Of a DNA stretch of 64,000 nt, positions 53,361-62,010 are shown piece after piece (position 1 is the stretch's first letter; every line of letters begins with the position of its first letter). The DNA is from UBA11475 sp045655805 (GTDB lineage Bacteria; Bacillota; Clostridia; Christensenellales; Borkfalkiaceae), in contig JAZOPZ010000013.1 of assembly GCA_045655805.1 (NCBI GenBank), forward strand, positions 186,001 to 250,000, written 5' to 3'. The translations under genes and the position numbers were made by a program. The notes under the pieces were generated by a model. That model saw only the letters and a program-made list of their open reading frames with translations, did no database searches and was not told the origin of the DNA.

Positions 53361-54608
53361 ATGAAAAAAGTTCGTATAGGTGTTTTTGGGGGCTTTCGTG
53401 GTGGAAGCATGATTAAATATGCTAAGAAAGCGAGTAACGCAATTTTAGTTGCGGTTTGTGATAAGTCTGAAGAAGTTTTAGATAAGCAAAGAAAAATTTG
53501 TGGCGAGGGTGTGTCTTATTATAATAATTTTGAGGATTTTATTAAACACGATATGGACGCTGTTGTCCTTGCAAATTATGCTAATGAACACGCTCCATTT
53601 GCGATTAGATGTTTAGAGGCTGGGTTACACGTGTTTAGTGAAGTTTTGCCTGTTCAAACTATGCAAGAGGCTGTTTCTTTGATAGAGGCAGTTGAAAAAA
53701 CTGGTAAAATTTATGCTTATGGTGAAAATTATTGTTATATGCCTGCTCCTTATGAAATGAAAAAACTTTACCGAGAGGGTAAGATTGGGGAGTTTGAATA
53801 CGGCGAGGGTGAATATATCCATAATTGCGAACCTATTTGGCCAGATATTACTTATGGTGACCCTACGCATTGGCGTAACAATATGTATGCGAACTTTTAT
53901 TGTACGCACTCGATAGGACCTCTTATTCATATAACGGGTTTACGACCTGTAAAAGTTACTGGTTACGAAAGTTCTAAAACTGCAAGAAAGATGCGCTGTG
54001 GTTCAAAAAGTGGATTATTTGGTATTGAAATGATTGAACTTGAAAACGGTGGCATAATAAAAAGTATTCACGGAGACTTGTATAAAAATTCAATTTGGTA
54101 TTCGATTTACGGTAGCAAGGGCAGGATGGAAACTGCGCGTGAAGACTTTGATGAAGACAGTATCAAACGTATTTTTGTAAACGCCGACGACTATAGTGGT
54201 CAATACGATGAAAATAAAGTTCTTGATTATAAGCCTGTACGCGAACAAGACGGTGATGCTGAAGAGTTTGGTCACGGAAATTCTGACTTTTATTCAATGT
54301 ATAATTTCGTAAGAAAAATTCAAGGCTATAAAGACGCTGATATTATTGACGTGTACGAGGCGATGGATATGTTCTTGCCAGGTATGTTTGCATATCGCTC
54401 AGTGCTGAAAGGTGGCGTACCTATTGAAATCCCTAATATCCGTGATAAATCTGTAAGGGAACTTTATAAAAACGATACGATGTGTACTGACCCAAAAGTT
54501 GCAGGTGAACAACTATTGCCTGTATATTCCAAGGGTAATCCTGAAATTTCACCAGCAATTTATAACGCGGTGCGTGAAAAATGGTTAAGCAAAAATAAGG
54601 AGAATTAA
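53361..54608 (+). CDS. Gfo/Idh/MocA family oxidoreductase
   Basis: 415 residues: an N-terminal Rossmann domain (KVRIGVFGGFRGGSMIKYA, then AVVLANYANEHAPFAIRCLEAGLHVFSE) and the C-terminal alpha/beta domain of the family. The usual EKP motif near residue 95 reads SEVLPV, so the catalytic lysine is absent. The family includes sugar dehydrogenases and NAD-dependent glycosidases such as GH109, so the substrate is probably a carbohydrate. It is followed at 2-3 base intervals by a hexapeptide transferase and an AraC regulator, forming a three-gene operon. RBS AAGGAG. Confidence 0.82.
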   Translation: MKKVRIGVFGGFRGGSMIKYAKKASNAILVAVCDKSEEVLDKQRKICGEGVSYYNNFEDFIKHDMDAVVLANYANEHAPFAIRCLEAGLHVFSEVLPVQTMQEAVSLIEAVEKTGKIYAYGENYCYMPAPYEMKKLYREGKIGEFEYGEGEYIHNCEPIWPDITYGDPTHWRNNMYANFYCTHSIGPLIHITGLRPVKVTGYESSKTARKMRCGSKSGLFGIEMIELENGGIIKSIHGDLYKNSIWYSIYGSKGRMETAREDFDEDSIKRIFVNADDYSGQYDENKVLDYKPVREQDGDAEEFGHGNSDFYSMYNFVRKIQGYKDADIIDVYEAMDMFLPGMFAYRSVLKGGVPIEIPNIRDKSVRELYKNDTMCTDPKVAGEQLLPVYSKGNPEISPAIYNAVREKWLSKNKEN

Positions 54609-54610
54609 CA

Positions 54611-55285
54611 ATGGATAATTTTTTTACTAAGGCAATAGAAGATATGGACGACGTATCAAAAGAAAGTTTTTTCAAAACTTTGTTTATGATGGACGATTCC
54701 GAATATGCGCAAAAAGTGCGTTTAGCGTATTATAAATCAGTTCTTAAAGGTATGGGTGACGGAGTAACTATCGGCAAAAACGTTAAAATAGTTAATCCAC
54801 AATTTATAACTATTGGTAATAATGTAAAAATTTGTGACGACGTTACTATTATTGCTCGTGGTGAGGGTGGCGTTATATTAGATGACGGCGCTTGGCTTAA
54901 CGAGAGAGTTTATCTTGATACTGAAAGCGATCAAACGGGATATATTATTGTAGGCAAGTCGGTGTATATTGGTACTGGCACGACACTTTTCGGTCATAAC
55001 GGTCTTGTGATAGGGGACCATTCACTATTGGCGCAAAATATTACTTGCACTCCGTACTCGCATATTTTTAACGACCCTAACGCAAATATTATTACGCAAG
55101 GTGGTCACTCTAAAAAAGTGAGTATAGGTAAAGACGTTTACATAGGTATGGGCGTTGATATTATGTATTCAGGGGATATTGGTGATGGTTCGGTAGTGGG
55201 TGCTGGTTCTGTTGTTGTTAAACCTATTCCTCCATATTCAGTTGCCGTTGGTAATCCCGCTAAAGTGATTAAGGAAAGAAAGTAA
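54611..55285 (+). CDS. Hexapeptide-repeat acyltransferase
   Basis: 224 residues with a left-handed beta-helix of hexapeptide repeats (ITIGNNVKICDDVTI, YIIVGKSVYIGTGTTLFG, VSIGKDVYIGMGVDIM, IGDGSVVGAGSVVVK) and the usual closing VAVGNPAKVIKER. It resembles acetyltransferases of the maltose/galactoside/serine O-acetyl group; the acceptor is unknown. The operon suggests sugar modification. AAGGAG precedes the ATG. Confidence 0.85.
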   Translation: MDNFFTKAIEDMDDVSKESFFKTLFMMDDSEYAQKVRLAYYKSVLKGMGDGVTIGKNVKIVNPQFITIGNNVKICDDVTIIARGEGGVILDDGAWLNERVYLDTESDQTGYIIVGKSVYIGTGTTLFGHNGLVIGDHSLLAQNITCTPYSHIFNDPNANIITQGGHSKKVSIGKDVYIGMGVDIMYSGDIGDGSVVGAGSVVVKPIPPYSVAVGNPAKVIKERK

Positions 55286-55287
55286 CG

Positions 55288-56112
55288 ATGCGAAATATTT
55301 GCAAATTCGTGCCCTTAAATAATTATTCTGAAACAATTCAAATTATAAACTTTGTGCACGAAACTAAAGAAATTAAAATTCTTGAGCCCAAAATTAGTTC
55401 TGTGTATAGAATAAACTATGTAAATTCAGGTAGTGCAGTTATTCAATGTGGTGCGCAAAGGAGAATTGTTTATAAAAACGATATTTTCTTTATAATTCCT
55501 TCCGTGCCGTATTTGATTGAAGGCGACGAGGATTTTACATATTCATATATAAGTTTTTTTGGAACAAGGGCAAGTTTTTTACTTGATAAACTTAAAATTG
55601 ATTACAAAAATTTTGCTTTTACAGGTGTAGAAGTTTATTCTTCAATTTGGCAAAAATTACTAAATATATCTGATTCGATTGGGGATTTAGCATACGAGGG
55701 GGTTGTTTTATATACTTTTGCTTGTATTGGCGATACGGTTTTGGCTGAAAATTCTAATGATAAAACTTTGCAGGCAGATAAATTTATGTTGATAAAAAAG
55801 TATATAGACGATAATTTTTCTGATAGTAATCTTACTCTTAATTTAATTTCTAAAAAGTTTGCTTACAATAAAAAGTATCTTTCAACGTCATTTAAAAAGA
55901 ATTTTAAGGTTGGTATAACTGAATATGTAAATACTCTTCGTATAAATCACGCTTGCGTCTTGATGGAGCAAAACTATACAAGCGTTAGTGATATAGCATA
56001 TTTATGTGGATTTTCCGATCCATTTTACTTTTCAAAACTGTTTAAGGCAAATATGAAAGTTTCGCCTAAAGAATTTATCAAATCAATAAATAGCAATAAA
56101 AAAAGCCCCTAA
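55288..56112 (+). CDS. AraC family transcriptional regulator
   Basis: 274 residues: an N-terminal cupin-like sensor domain (about 30-150, SSVYRINYVNSGSAVIQCGAQ) and a C-terminal double helix-turn-helix (LTLNLISKKFAYNKKYLSTSFKKNFKVGITEYVNTLRINHA and VSDIAYLCGFSDPFYFSKLFKANMKVSPKEF). It probably controls the operon it closes, in response to a sugar. Its final codons KSP and stop are part of the terminator stem. Confidence 0.9.
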   Translation: MRNICKFVPLNNYSETIQIINFVHETKEIKILEPKISSVYRINYVNSGSAVIQCGAQRRIVYKNDIFFIIPSVPYLIEGDEDFTYSYISFFGTRASFLLDKLKIDYKNFAFTGVEVYSSIWQKLLNISDSIGDLAYEGVVLYTFACIGDTVLAENSNDKTLQADKFMLIKKYIDDNFSDSNLTLNLISKKFAYNKKYLSTSFKKNFKVGITEYVNTLRINHACVLMEQNYTSVSDIAYLCGFSDPFYFSKLFKANMKVSPKEFIKSINSNKKSP

Positions 56113-56131
56113 AATTAGGGGCTTTAATTTT
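56101..56131. terminator. Bidirectional terminator between the AraC gene and glnA
   Basis: AAAGCCCCTAA (56102-56112) and TTAGGGGCTTT (56115-56125) with a 2-base loop. It includes the stop codon of the AraC gene; T residues follow on both strands. Confidence 0.9.
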
Positions 56132-57556
56132 TTATAAATTATAGTATTTATCAAATTCAGCAGGGTGTGGGATTTTAGAAAGTTCACTACATTCTGCGCG
56201 TTTTGTTTTGATAAAGTTCTTCAAGAGTTCTTCAGGGAAAACTCCGCCTTCAGTAAGGTAATCGTGGTCTTGTTCAAGTGCATCAAGCGCTTGGTCAAGT
56301 GATGTTGGTAAGTGGTGAAGTTTAGCCTTTTCTTCATCACTTAAGTGATAAAGGTTCATATCGTATGGACCCCAGCCGTTAGCGTGTGGGTCGATTTTAT
56401 TTTTGATACCGTCAAGACCTGCCATAAGTATTGCTGCGTAGCAAAAGTATGGGTTACAGGTTGCGTCAGGGTTACGGAGTTCAAAACGGCGTTTTTCAGG
56501 CGCTTTTGCGTATGCAGGGATACGAATTACTGCGCTACGGTTAGACGTAGCATAACCAACGGTAACAGGGGCTTCAAAACCAGGAACGAGACGTTTAAAC
56601 GAGTTGGTGCTTGGGTTAGTAATAGCGCAAAGCGATGCAATGTGTTTCAATAAACCACCCATAAAGTAGTGTGCATCTTTGCTTAAACGAGCGTATCCGT
56701 CGTCGTCAGAGAAAACGGGTTTACCATCTTTAAGTAAAAGCATATGAACGTGCATACCACTACCTGCTTCGCCGTAAATAGGTTTTGGCATAAAGGTTGC
56801 GCTCTTGCCATATTTTAACGCCGTATTATGAATAATGTATTTAATCATCATAGTAGCGTCAGCCATTTTTGACATTTGACCTAATTGTGGTTCAATTTCA
56901 AATTGACCAGATGCAGCAACTTCAGGGTGATGGTAGTTAATTTCAATGCCTGCGTCTTTCATGTGCAAGCACATTTCACTACGGCACTCGTAGGAAGTAT
57001 CAAAAGGTTTAGCGGTATGATAAGCCTTTTGTTTTGGAACGATTACTCCTTTGCCTTCGGTAGCGCTGTTCCAGTAAGATTGACGCGCGTCAAGCGCAAC
57101 GCCAATACTATTTGGTTGAACTTCCCAACCAATTTGGTCAAAAAGATAAAATTCAAATTCAGGTAAAATAAGCATAGTATCAGCAATGCCTGAATCTTTC
57201 ATATATTTTTCAGCGGCGAGAACGATATTTCTTGGGTATTGAGCGAGTGGGCGGTTTTCGGGGTTAGCGATAATCATGGCATTACCCGTCATTGAAAGGG
57301 TTGCGATTTCGCAGAAAGGATCGATAAGGGCAGTGTCAGGGTCTGGTATAAATACCATATCGCTTTTTTCAACTACTGCGTAACCGTAGTTAGACGCGTC
57401 AAAGCCGATACCACTCTTCATAGTGTCTTCTGAAAAGTTTTCTGCAGGTATGGTAACGTGTCTAAATTGTCCGTTAATGTCAACCATCTTAAAGTCAACC
57501 ATTTTAATATCGTTTTCTTTTATCATTGATAAAACGTCTTTAATTGATTTTGCCAT
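56132..57556 (-). CDS. glnA: Glutamine synthetase, type I (beta-like)
   Basis: ATP-dependent synthesis of glutamine from glutamate and ammonia. 474 residues with EFEFYLFD, the GSGMHVHM and NPSTNSFKRLVPGFEAPV motifs and the ATP-binding NRSAVIRIP. It has the length of the GSI-beta group and retains a tyrosine at the adenylylation-site position (MNLYHLSDEE), whereas most Bacillota use GSI-alpha. Whether an adenylyltransferase exists is not visible here. AGGAG precedes the ATG, and a near-consensus promoter lies at 57585-57613. Confidence 0.93.
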   Translation of the reverse strand: MAKSIKDVLSMIKENDIKMVDFKMVDINGQFRHVTIPAENFSEDTMKSGIGFDASNYGYAVVEKSDMVFIPDPDTALIDPFCEIATLSMTGNAMIIANPENRPLAQYPRNIVLAAEKYMKDSGIADTMLILPEFEFYLFDQIGWEVQPNSIGVALDARQSYWNSATEGKGVIVPKQKAYHTAKPFDTSYECRSEMCLHMKDAGIEINYHHPEVAASGQFEIEPQLGQMSKMADATMMIKYIIHNTALKYGKSATFMPKPIYGEAGSGMHVHMLLLKDGKPVFSDDDGYARLSKDAHYFMGGLLKHIASLCAITNPSTNSFKRLVPGFEAPVTVGYATSNRSAVIRIPAYAKAPEKRRFELRNPDATCNPYFCYAAILMAGLDGIKNKIDPHANGWGPYDMNLYHLSDEEKAKLHHLPTSLDQALDALEQDHDYLTEGGVFPEELLKNFIKTKRAECSELSKIPHPAEFDKYYNL

Positions 57557-57584
57557 AAGTTACTCCTAAATATTAACTACTAAA

Positions 57585-57613
57585 ATTATAACAGTTTTTT
57601 ATCTATTAGTCAA
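57585..57613 (-). promoter_or_regulatory. Promoter of glnA
   Basis: Minus strand TTGACT (57608-57613), 17 bases, TATAAT (57585-57590), 29 bases before the ATG. No GlnR-type operator was recognised. Confidence 0.85.
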
Positions 57614-57637
57614 ACCGTAATAAAAAATAAATGGTAA

Positions 57638-57661
57638 AGGGACTGAAAAAAATCAGTCCCT
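57638..57661 (-). terminator. Terminator after the CvpA gene
   Basis: Arms AGGGACTGA and TCAGTCCCT around AAAAAA, 6 bases after the minus-strand stop. The T tail on the minus strand is interrupted. Confidence 0.7.
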
Positions 57662-57666
57662 AGTTA

Positions 57667-58905
57667 TTAAATTAAACCAAATAATTCAAGTAATGTAACT
57701 TTATCTTCAAGTGGAAGACTAGTTGATTCAATAGCTGAGGCAAACATACTCTCGTGTTCCGATTCAACGTCTAAAAGCGTAGGTGTTTCGTCGCCCGCTA
57801 ACATTGATAAAATAAAATCGTTTTCAGCAAGGCCGTTTACGATAGAATTTACGTCGTCTTGGCTAACTGCTTGAGTGCTTGCAAAAGTATCGTCAGTTTT
57901 TTCGATGTAGGTTGCAATACCTTTCATTGCAGAGCCTGCGCCCACCATATTGATATTGTTTATATCAAAGTCTGCAAGAGCGTCTTCAAGGGTAGGATCA
58001 GCGCCGTCTTCATTGATTAAATCTTTAACTGCGATGATAAGATCGTTGACCATATCTTTTGCGTCGTTGCTTAAGTCATTAATCGAGTTGCCGATTGAAA
58101 TTAAATCGTCGCCAAGGTTCTTCATAGCGTCAATTCTTTGTTGTGGGGTTGAACTTTCATTCGTCATAATGTCGATACTTTCACCGAGATCAGTCGCAGT
58201 ATCTGCAATGTTGGTAATGGTGACTAATACTGAAATCGTATCGTCAATAGAAACTTTATTTCCGTCTTCAGTTTTTGTAGTAGTAAGAATATCAAAGTAC
58301 CAACCACCGAGTTTTCCGTAAACTTTACCAGGGAAAGAGTTAACATAGTCTTCAATTCCTATGTTTTCGGGGAGGTCAATTATTTGTTCGCCATTAACCT
58401 TTACTTCAGAAATTTTATCTATTTGCGTCACTAAACCTGTGATTGGAGCGCAAACGGTAAATGCAATAATCAAACCTTGTACAAGACCGATTATGGCGCC
58501 TAAAAGTTTCTTTTTTGGTTGTTCTTTTTTAACGAAAATCTTAATAATAGGGTAGATAAGCATCCAAGTTATTGCGCTTAATGCACCGTAAACTACAAAA
58601 TATCCAACAAGACCAAGTATAATTTCAACTAAAGCCGAAATAAGCGACATTATAGATGCAGGCAATTCGCCACTTTCGTTAAGAGCGCCGATAAGGGTTT
58701 GTTCAAGCGTTTCTCCACCAACGTTTATATTCATAATTACATTGACGAAAGTCTTTCTCAATACAAATACGGCAAGTAATAAAGAAACAATAACTAAAAT
58801 TAGTCTTACGAGCGAACGTCTAAAGCCCCTTACAAGGCCCAAAAGTGCGCCAAATAGTACACAAAGTAGTGTAATTCCTAAAATTGCAAGTGTTACGTAT
58901 CCCAT
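57667..58905 (-). CDS. CvpA family membrane protein with long extracytoplasmic or cytoplasmic tail
   Basis: 412 residues. The N-terminal ~165 residues have four to five hydrophobic helices and the CvpA pattern (FGALLGLVRGFRRSLVRLILVIVSLLLAVFV, then KKLLGAIIGLVQGLIIAF). The remaining ~245 residues are soluble, acidic and helical (NLGDDLISIGNSINDLSNDAKDMVNDLI), much longer than in typical CvpA proteins of about 170 residues. CvpA is linked to colicin V secretion and envelope stability in other bacteria; the role here is unknown. A perfect AGGAGGTG precedes the ATG. Confidence 0.8.
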   Translation of the reverse strand: MGYVTLAILGITLLCVLFGALLGLVRGFRRSLVRLILVIVSLLLAVFVLRKTFVNVIMNINVGGETLEQTLIGALNESGELPASIMSLISALVEIILGLVGYFVVYGALSAITWMLIYPIIKIFVKKEQPKKKLLGAIIGLVQGLIIAFTVCAPITGLVTQIDKISEVKVNGEQIIDLPENIGIEDYVNSFPGKVYGKLGGWYFDILTTTKTEDGNKVSIDDTISVLVTITNIADTATDLGESIDIMTNESSTPQQRIDAMKNLGDDLISIGNSINDLSNDAKDMVNDLIIAVKDLINEDGADPTLEDALADFDINNINMVGAGSAMKGIATYIEKTDDTFASTQAVSQDDVNSIVNGLAENDFILSMLAGDETPTLLDVESEHESMFASAIESTSLPLEDKVTLLELFGLI

Positions 58906-58926
58906 AAAACACCTCCTATCAAACTA

Positions 58927-58955
58927 ATTATAATACTGTAAATTAAAAATTACAA
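58927..58955 (-). promoter_or_regulatory. Promoter of the CvpA gene
   Basis: Minus strand TTGTAA (58950-58955), 17 bases, TATAAT (58927-58932). Confidence 0.75.
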
Positions 58956-59056
58956 TAGATTTTTTATATTTTTCAACAAAACCTGTCATTATGTTTTGAA
59001 AATTAGTTGTTAATTCGATCACTTTAAATCTTGTTTTTAAAGTTTTGAAAAAACAA

Positions 59057-59080
59057 AAGGACAGTTAAACTGTCCTTTTT
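59057..59080. terminator. Terminator hairpin at the left edge of the tRNA-Ser island
   Basis: AAGGACAGT / ACTGTCCTT with loop TAA and T residues on the plus strand. Its near copies at 59242 and 62238 show that it was carried with the repeated unit; this may be the original terminator of tRNA-Ser. Confidence 0.8.
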
Positions 59081-59082
59081 AA

Positions 59083-59101
59083 TGGCGGAGAAGACGAGAT
59101 T
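59083..59101 (-). other. att core 1 (tRNA-Ser 3' end copy)
   Basis: TGGCGGAGAAGACGAGATT, identical to the T-stem, acceptor strand and CCA end of the tRNA-Ser gene. Confidence 0.75.
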
Positions 59102-59241
59102 GGGTCTAGGCTTTTACAAGGCAAAAGGAAAAGCACGACAAGTGCCTTGTAAAATCCGTCGGTCAGTCGCTAAAAACAGTAGGTGGCTACTGTTTTTCGG
59201 GCGCTTCCTTCAAATCTCATCTTACAAGTAATTTAAAACAC

Positions 59242-59268
59242 AAAAAGGACAGTCAAACTGTCCTTTTT
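59242..59268. terminator. Terminator hairpin within repeat copy A
   Basis: AAAAAGGACAGT, loop CAA, ACTGTCCTTTTT. Confidence 0.8.
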
Positions 59269-59270
59269 AA

Positions 59271-59289
59271 TGGCGGGCAAGTGGTGATT
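59271..59289 (-). other. att core 2, diverged tRNA-Ser 3' end copy
   Basis: Begins TGGCGG as expected after the terminator but differs at 6 of the following 13 positions. Its position relative to copy A is the same as that of tRNA-Ser relative to copy B. Confidence 0.45.
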
Positions 59290-59306
59290 GCATTCTAATT
59301 TTTTGA

Positions 59307-59330
59307 AATAATTTCTGCAATCCTTTTATA
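59307..59330. repeat. Imperfect 24-nt direct repeat, left
   Basis: AATAATTTCTGCAA followed by a T/C-rich stretch ending TTTTATA. A related copy (20 of 24) lies at 62011-62034. The pair brackets the two genes of the cassette. Confidence 0.35.
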
Positions 59331-59405
59331 CAATCTCACCCGAAAAAATATTAGTAAAAAAATTGAACAATTTTCCCTATCTTCTAGTTATTAAGTAAAT
59401 TAAAA

Positions 59406-60197
59406 TTAATATGTTTTTATCACTTTTTCTGTCCCTTCAATCAAGTCATTTACTTCTTCTTTTGTAGGGTCGGTTTTTTTATTATGGTCGCATTTATTCC
59501 TTATGTCGCCTAAAAATTGAAGAAATTTAAATTGTGTAGAATCAATCACATTATTGTTATACAATTCGGCAGTTAAATCTCCTAAAGTTGGGTCTTTTTT
59601 TGATAATTTAATTCCAGCTACATTTAACATATTACTTAAATGTTTTTCCAATATAACCCCACAAATTGCACCAGCTGAACGAAAATATTTATTTTTTAAC
59701 AAATATCTTGCACTATCCAACTCTTTTTCAAAGACATCAAATTCTAGCAAATTAGTAATTTCATTTAATTTATTTTCTAATACATCTTTCAGACTTTTTA
59801 TTATATTTATCTGCGTATTTATAAGGTCATATGCTGACAGCACAGATACATTAGTCCTTTTATTATAAACACCTTTAATACCATCAGATATAGTGTAATT
59901 TAACACATTTACATCTTTTCTATTGCTTGATGACATATACAGTTGTTCAAATTCAACACGTCTATCAGGTAAAATTACTTTTATAACCATTAGTCCCTTA
60001 GAAAACCATTTTTGATAAAGTTCACTAAAATCAACTGAATCAAATTTCTGAAAATTGCTTTTTATTTTTTTGTACTGTTCTACATCATATTTCTCTTTAA
60101 GTTCTTTTAAGCAATAATGATAAAGATAAGCTCCTTTTATTTTTTCTGAGTCTTGTATTAAATTATCAACTTCATTAATTAAATTATCTTTCTTCAT
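59406..60197 (-). CDS. Protein with C-terminal HEPN-like domain
   Basis: 263 residues from the ATG at 60197, which has GGAG 7 bases upstream; an earlier in-frame start at 60260 lies inside the upstream gene. The first ~150 residues are not recognised. The C-terminal part is all-helical (YLLKNKYFRSAGAICGVILEKHLSNML...FKFLQFLGDIRNKCDH) and carries RNKCDH at about 233-238, matching the R-x4-H motif of HEPN ribonucleases. HEPN proteins are common RNases in toxin-antitoxin, abortive-infection and CRISPR systems. It lies 22 bases downstream of the zinc-ribbon nuclease, as second gene of the cassette. The nuclease role is inference. Confidence 0.65.
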   Translation of the reverse strand: MKKDNLINEVDNLIQDSEKIKGAYLYHYCLKELKEKYDVEQYKKIKSNFQKFDSVDFSELYQKWFSKGLMVIKVILPDRRVEFEQLYMSSSNRKDVNVLNYTISDGIKGVYNKRTNVSVLSAYDLINTQINIIKSLKDVLENKLNEITNLLEFDVFEKELDSARYLLKNKYFRSAGAICGVILEKHLSNMLNVAGIKLSKKDPTLGDLTAELYNNNVIDSTQFKFLQFLGDIRNKCDHNKKTDPTKEEVNDLIEGTEKVIKTY

Positions 60198-60219
60198 TTG
60201 TTTACTCCATTTTATCAAA

Positions 60220-61920
60220 TTATTTTTCTTTCTTGCGACCTGAACAATACGGGCATCCATTACCTTTGCTTCTATTTTTTATTATTGCTTGCCACTCGTG
60301 ACCATTGCTACATTTCCACCATACTTTTTTCCCAGAGCCACAAGAAACCATATTAGGTTTTAAGGTACCATTTTTAGTTGGATGCCATTCTTTTGCCAAT
60401 TCTGGAAGCTTTGACTGCAAATCATTGTATCCAGGCAATATTTTTTGATTGCTACAATATGGACAACCTACACCCTTAGTTCTTGGTTGAATATTTGCTT
60501 GCCATTCATGACCATTTTTACATATCCACCATACTTTTTTATTAGAACCTATTGGCACACTGTTAGGTAACAAAGAGCCATTTTTAGTTGGGTGCCATTC
60601 TTTTGCTAATTCTGGAAACTTTGACTGCAAATCATTGTATCCAGGCAATATCTTTTGATTGCTACAATATGGACAATTGTGCCCACTATTTCTACTAGCT
60701 ATCACGGCTTGCCACTCGTGACCATTTTCGCATTTCCACCAAACTTTTTTTCCTGAATTAATAGGAAAATATTGTGGATTTAAACTGCCATTTTTTTCAT
60801 AATTCCATTGCTTTGCCAAAATCGGACTGTTTATGATAGAATTTTCTTTTAATGTAGACAAAAATGATTGTAAAATTGATTCATTATCTTTTTCTAAATC
60901 AATTTGAAGTTGAGGGTGTTCGCTCCCTATGAAATCAAATATTTTATTAACAAGTAATTGTATGGGTTGAGAAATGTTTTTATAAACATTAGTTGGAGAA
61001 TAATAAATTATATTATCCTTAATGTAAGATTGGCTGATTCCTATTTTTTCTTTTATTCTAATTACTAAAATGTTTTTAGATAAGAAATAATTGTCTTTTT
61101 CAATTTCTTTATCCCTTTTTCTTTCATCATGATAAAACATTCCATCATATTCGATACCAATTTTTTTTGAGGGTATGAAAATATCTAATTCTTTCTTATT
61201 GTCCACATATCTATTTATTGTATCTGAAAATATTTGTTTAATATAATAATATATTATTTGTTCAGGATAAGAAGTTGCTAGCTCTTTTTTACATATAGGA
61301 CAACCATTCCCACGACTTCTAGAACTTATAGTTGCTTGCCATTCATGTCCTAAATGACATTGCCACCAAACCTTTTTTCCACTTCCTTGAGAAAACTCGT
61401 TAGGTTTTAACATTCCATTTCTCTTATAGTTCCACTCTTTTGCTAATAATGGATGCGTTTTTGTTAAATCGTTAAATCCTTTTTCTATTTTATGACCAGA
61501 ACAATATGGGCAACCGTCATTTCGATTAAATCTATGGTTTGGAGTATCCTCCCATTCGTGACCATATTCGCATATCCACCATACTTTTTTATTTGAGCAT
61601 GGAAAAATATCGGAGGGACTTAAATTGGTGTTTTTGGCATAGTTCCATTCTTTTGCTAAATGGGGAGCTTTTGTTTCCAAATCATTAAATCCTTTTAACA
61701 ATTTATGGTTTGAACAATATGGACAACCTTGACCTCTAGCTCTTTTTTCTATTTGAGCTTCCCAGGTATGATTTTTTGAACATTTCCAATTTGCTTTTTT
61801 ATTTGAGCCTAAAGTTAAAATTTGCGGATTAAGACCAATTTCATTATTTTTCTTCCAATCCCATTCTGCCATTAAGGTAGGGTTATCTATTAAATATTTT
61901 TTCTCTTTTTTATCAGCCAT
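60220..61920 (-). CDS. Zinc-ribbon repeat protein with central PD-(D/E)XK/Vsr-like nuclease domain
   Basis: 566 residues from the ATG at 61920. Six copies of a ~65-residue repeat are visible, each with AKEWNY-type start, GSxKKVWWxC, GHEWQA and CPYC (zinc ligands C, H, C, C), like the probable zinc-ribbon domain DUF4379. Three precede and three follow a central domain (about 210-300) with YPEQIIYYYIKQIF, ELDIFIPSKKIGIEYDG and ILVIRIKE. This E...D...ExD pattern is that of PD-(D/E)XK nucleases related to Vsr and group-intron endonucleases. Such proteins may bind and cut DNA. Promoter TTGAAA-17-TATAAT lies just upstream, but no good ribosome site. AT-rich codon use differs from the surrounding genes. 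Confidence 0.75.
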   Translation of the reverse strand: MADKKEKKYLIDNPTLMAEWDWKKNNEIGLNPQILTLGSNKKANWKCSKNHTWEAQIEKRARGQGCPYCSNHKLLKGFNDLETKAPHLAKEWNYAKNTNLSPSDIFPCSNKKVWWICEYGHEWEDTPNHRFNRNDGCPYCSGHKIEKGFNDLTKTHPLLAKEWNYKRNGMLKPNEFSQGSGKKVWWQCHLGHEWQATISSRSRGNGCPICKKELATSYPEQIIYYYIKQIFSDTINRYVDNKKELDIFIPSKKIGIEYDGMFYHDERKRDKEIEKDNYFLSKNILVIRIKEKIGISQSYIKDNIIYYSPTNVYKNISQPIQLLVNKIFDFIGSEHPQLQIDLEKDNESILQSFLSTLKENSIINSPILAKQWNYEKNGSLNPQYFPINSGKKVWWKCENGHEWQAVIASRNSGHNCPYCSNQKILPGYNDLQSKFPELAKEWHPTKNGSLLPNSVPIGSNKKVWWICKNGHEWQANIQPRTKGVGCPYCSNQKILPGYNDLQSKLPELAKEWHPTKNGTLKPNMVSCGSGKKVWWKCSNGHEWQAIIKNRSKGNGCPYCSGRKKEK

Positions 61921-61950
61921 AATTACCAACTTTTGTAAAATCTTAAAAAT

Positions 61951-61979
61951 ATTATATCATATTAACACTACTTTTTCAA
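61951..61979 (-). promoter_or_regulatory. Promoter of the nuclease/HEPN cassette
   Basis: Minus strand TTGAAA (61974-61979), 17 bases, TATAAT (61951-61956), 30 bases before the ATG. Confidence 0.8.
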
Positions 61980-62010
61980 TCTCTTTAAGTATTTGATATT
62001 ATCTTTCAAC

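Larger units (their letters stand above)
59083..59270 (-). repeat. 188-nt structured repeat, copy A
   Basis: Nearly identical to 62078-62266. On the minus strand AAGATGAGATT near its start pairs with AATCTCGTCTT near its end. Inside are the perfect stems AAAAACAGTAG/CTACTGTTTTT and TTACAAGGC/GCCTTGTAA. It ends in the tRNA-like CTTCTCCGCCA and is followed by a terminator, so it could be a small RNA gene. Confidence 0.75.

Noticed and set aside
59271..59340. A second tRNA gene near 59271
   Set aside because: Only the 3' end resembles a tRNA; no T loop, anticodon arm or acceptor partner can be folded.
60220..61920. CRISPR-like or tandem DNA repeats
   Set aside because: The periodicity comes from diverged protein zinc-ribbon repeats; spacing is about 200 bases and there are no short identical repeats with spacers. 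No CRISPR array is seen anywhere in the window.
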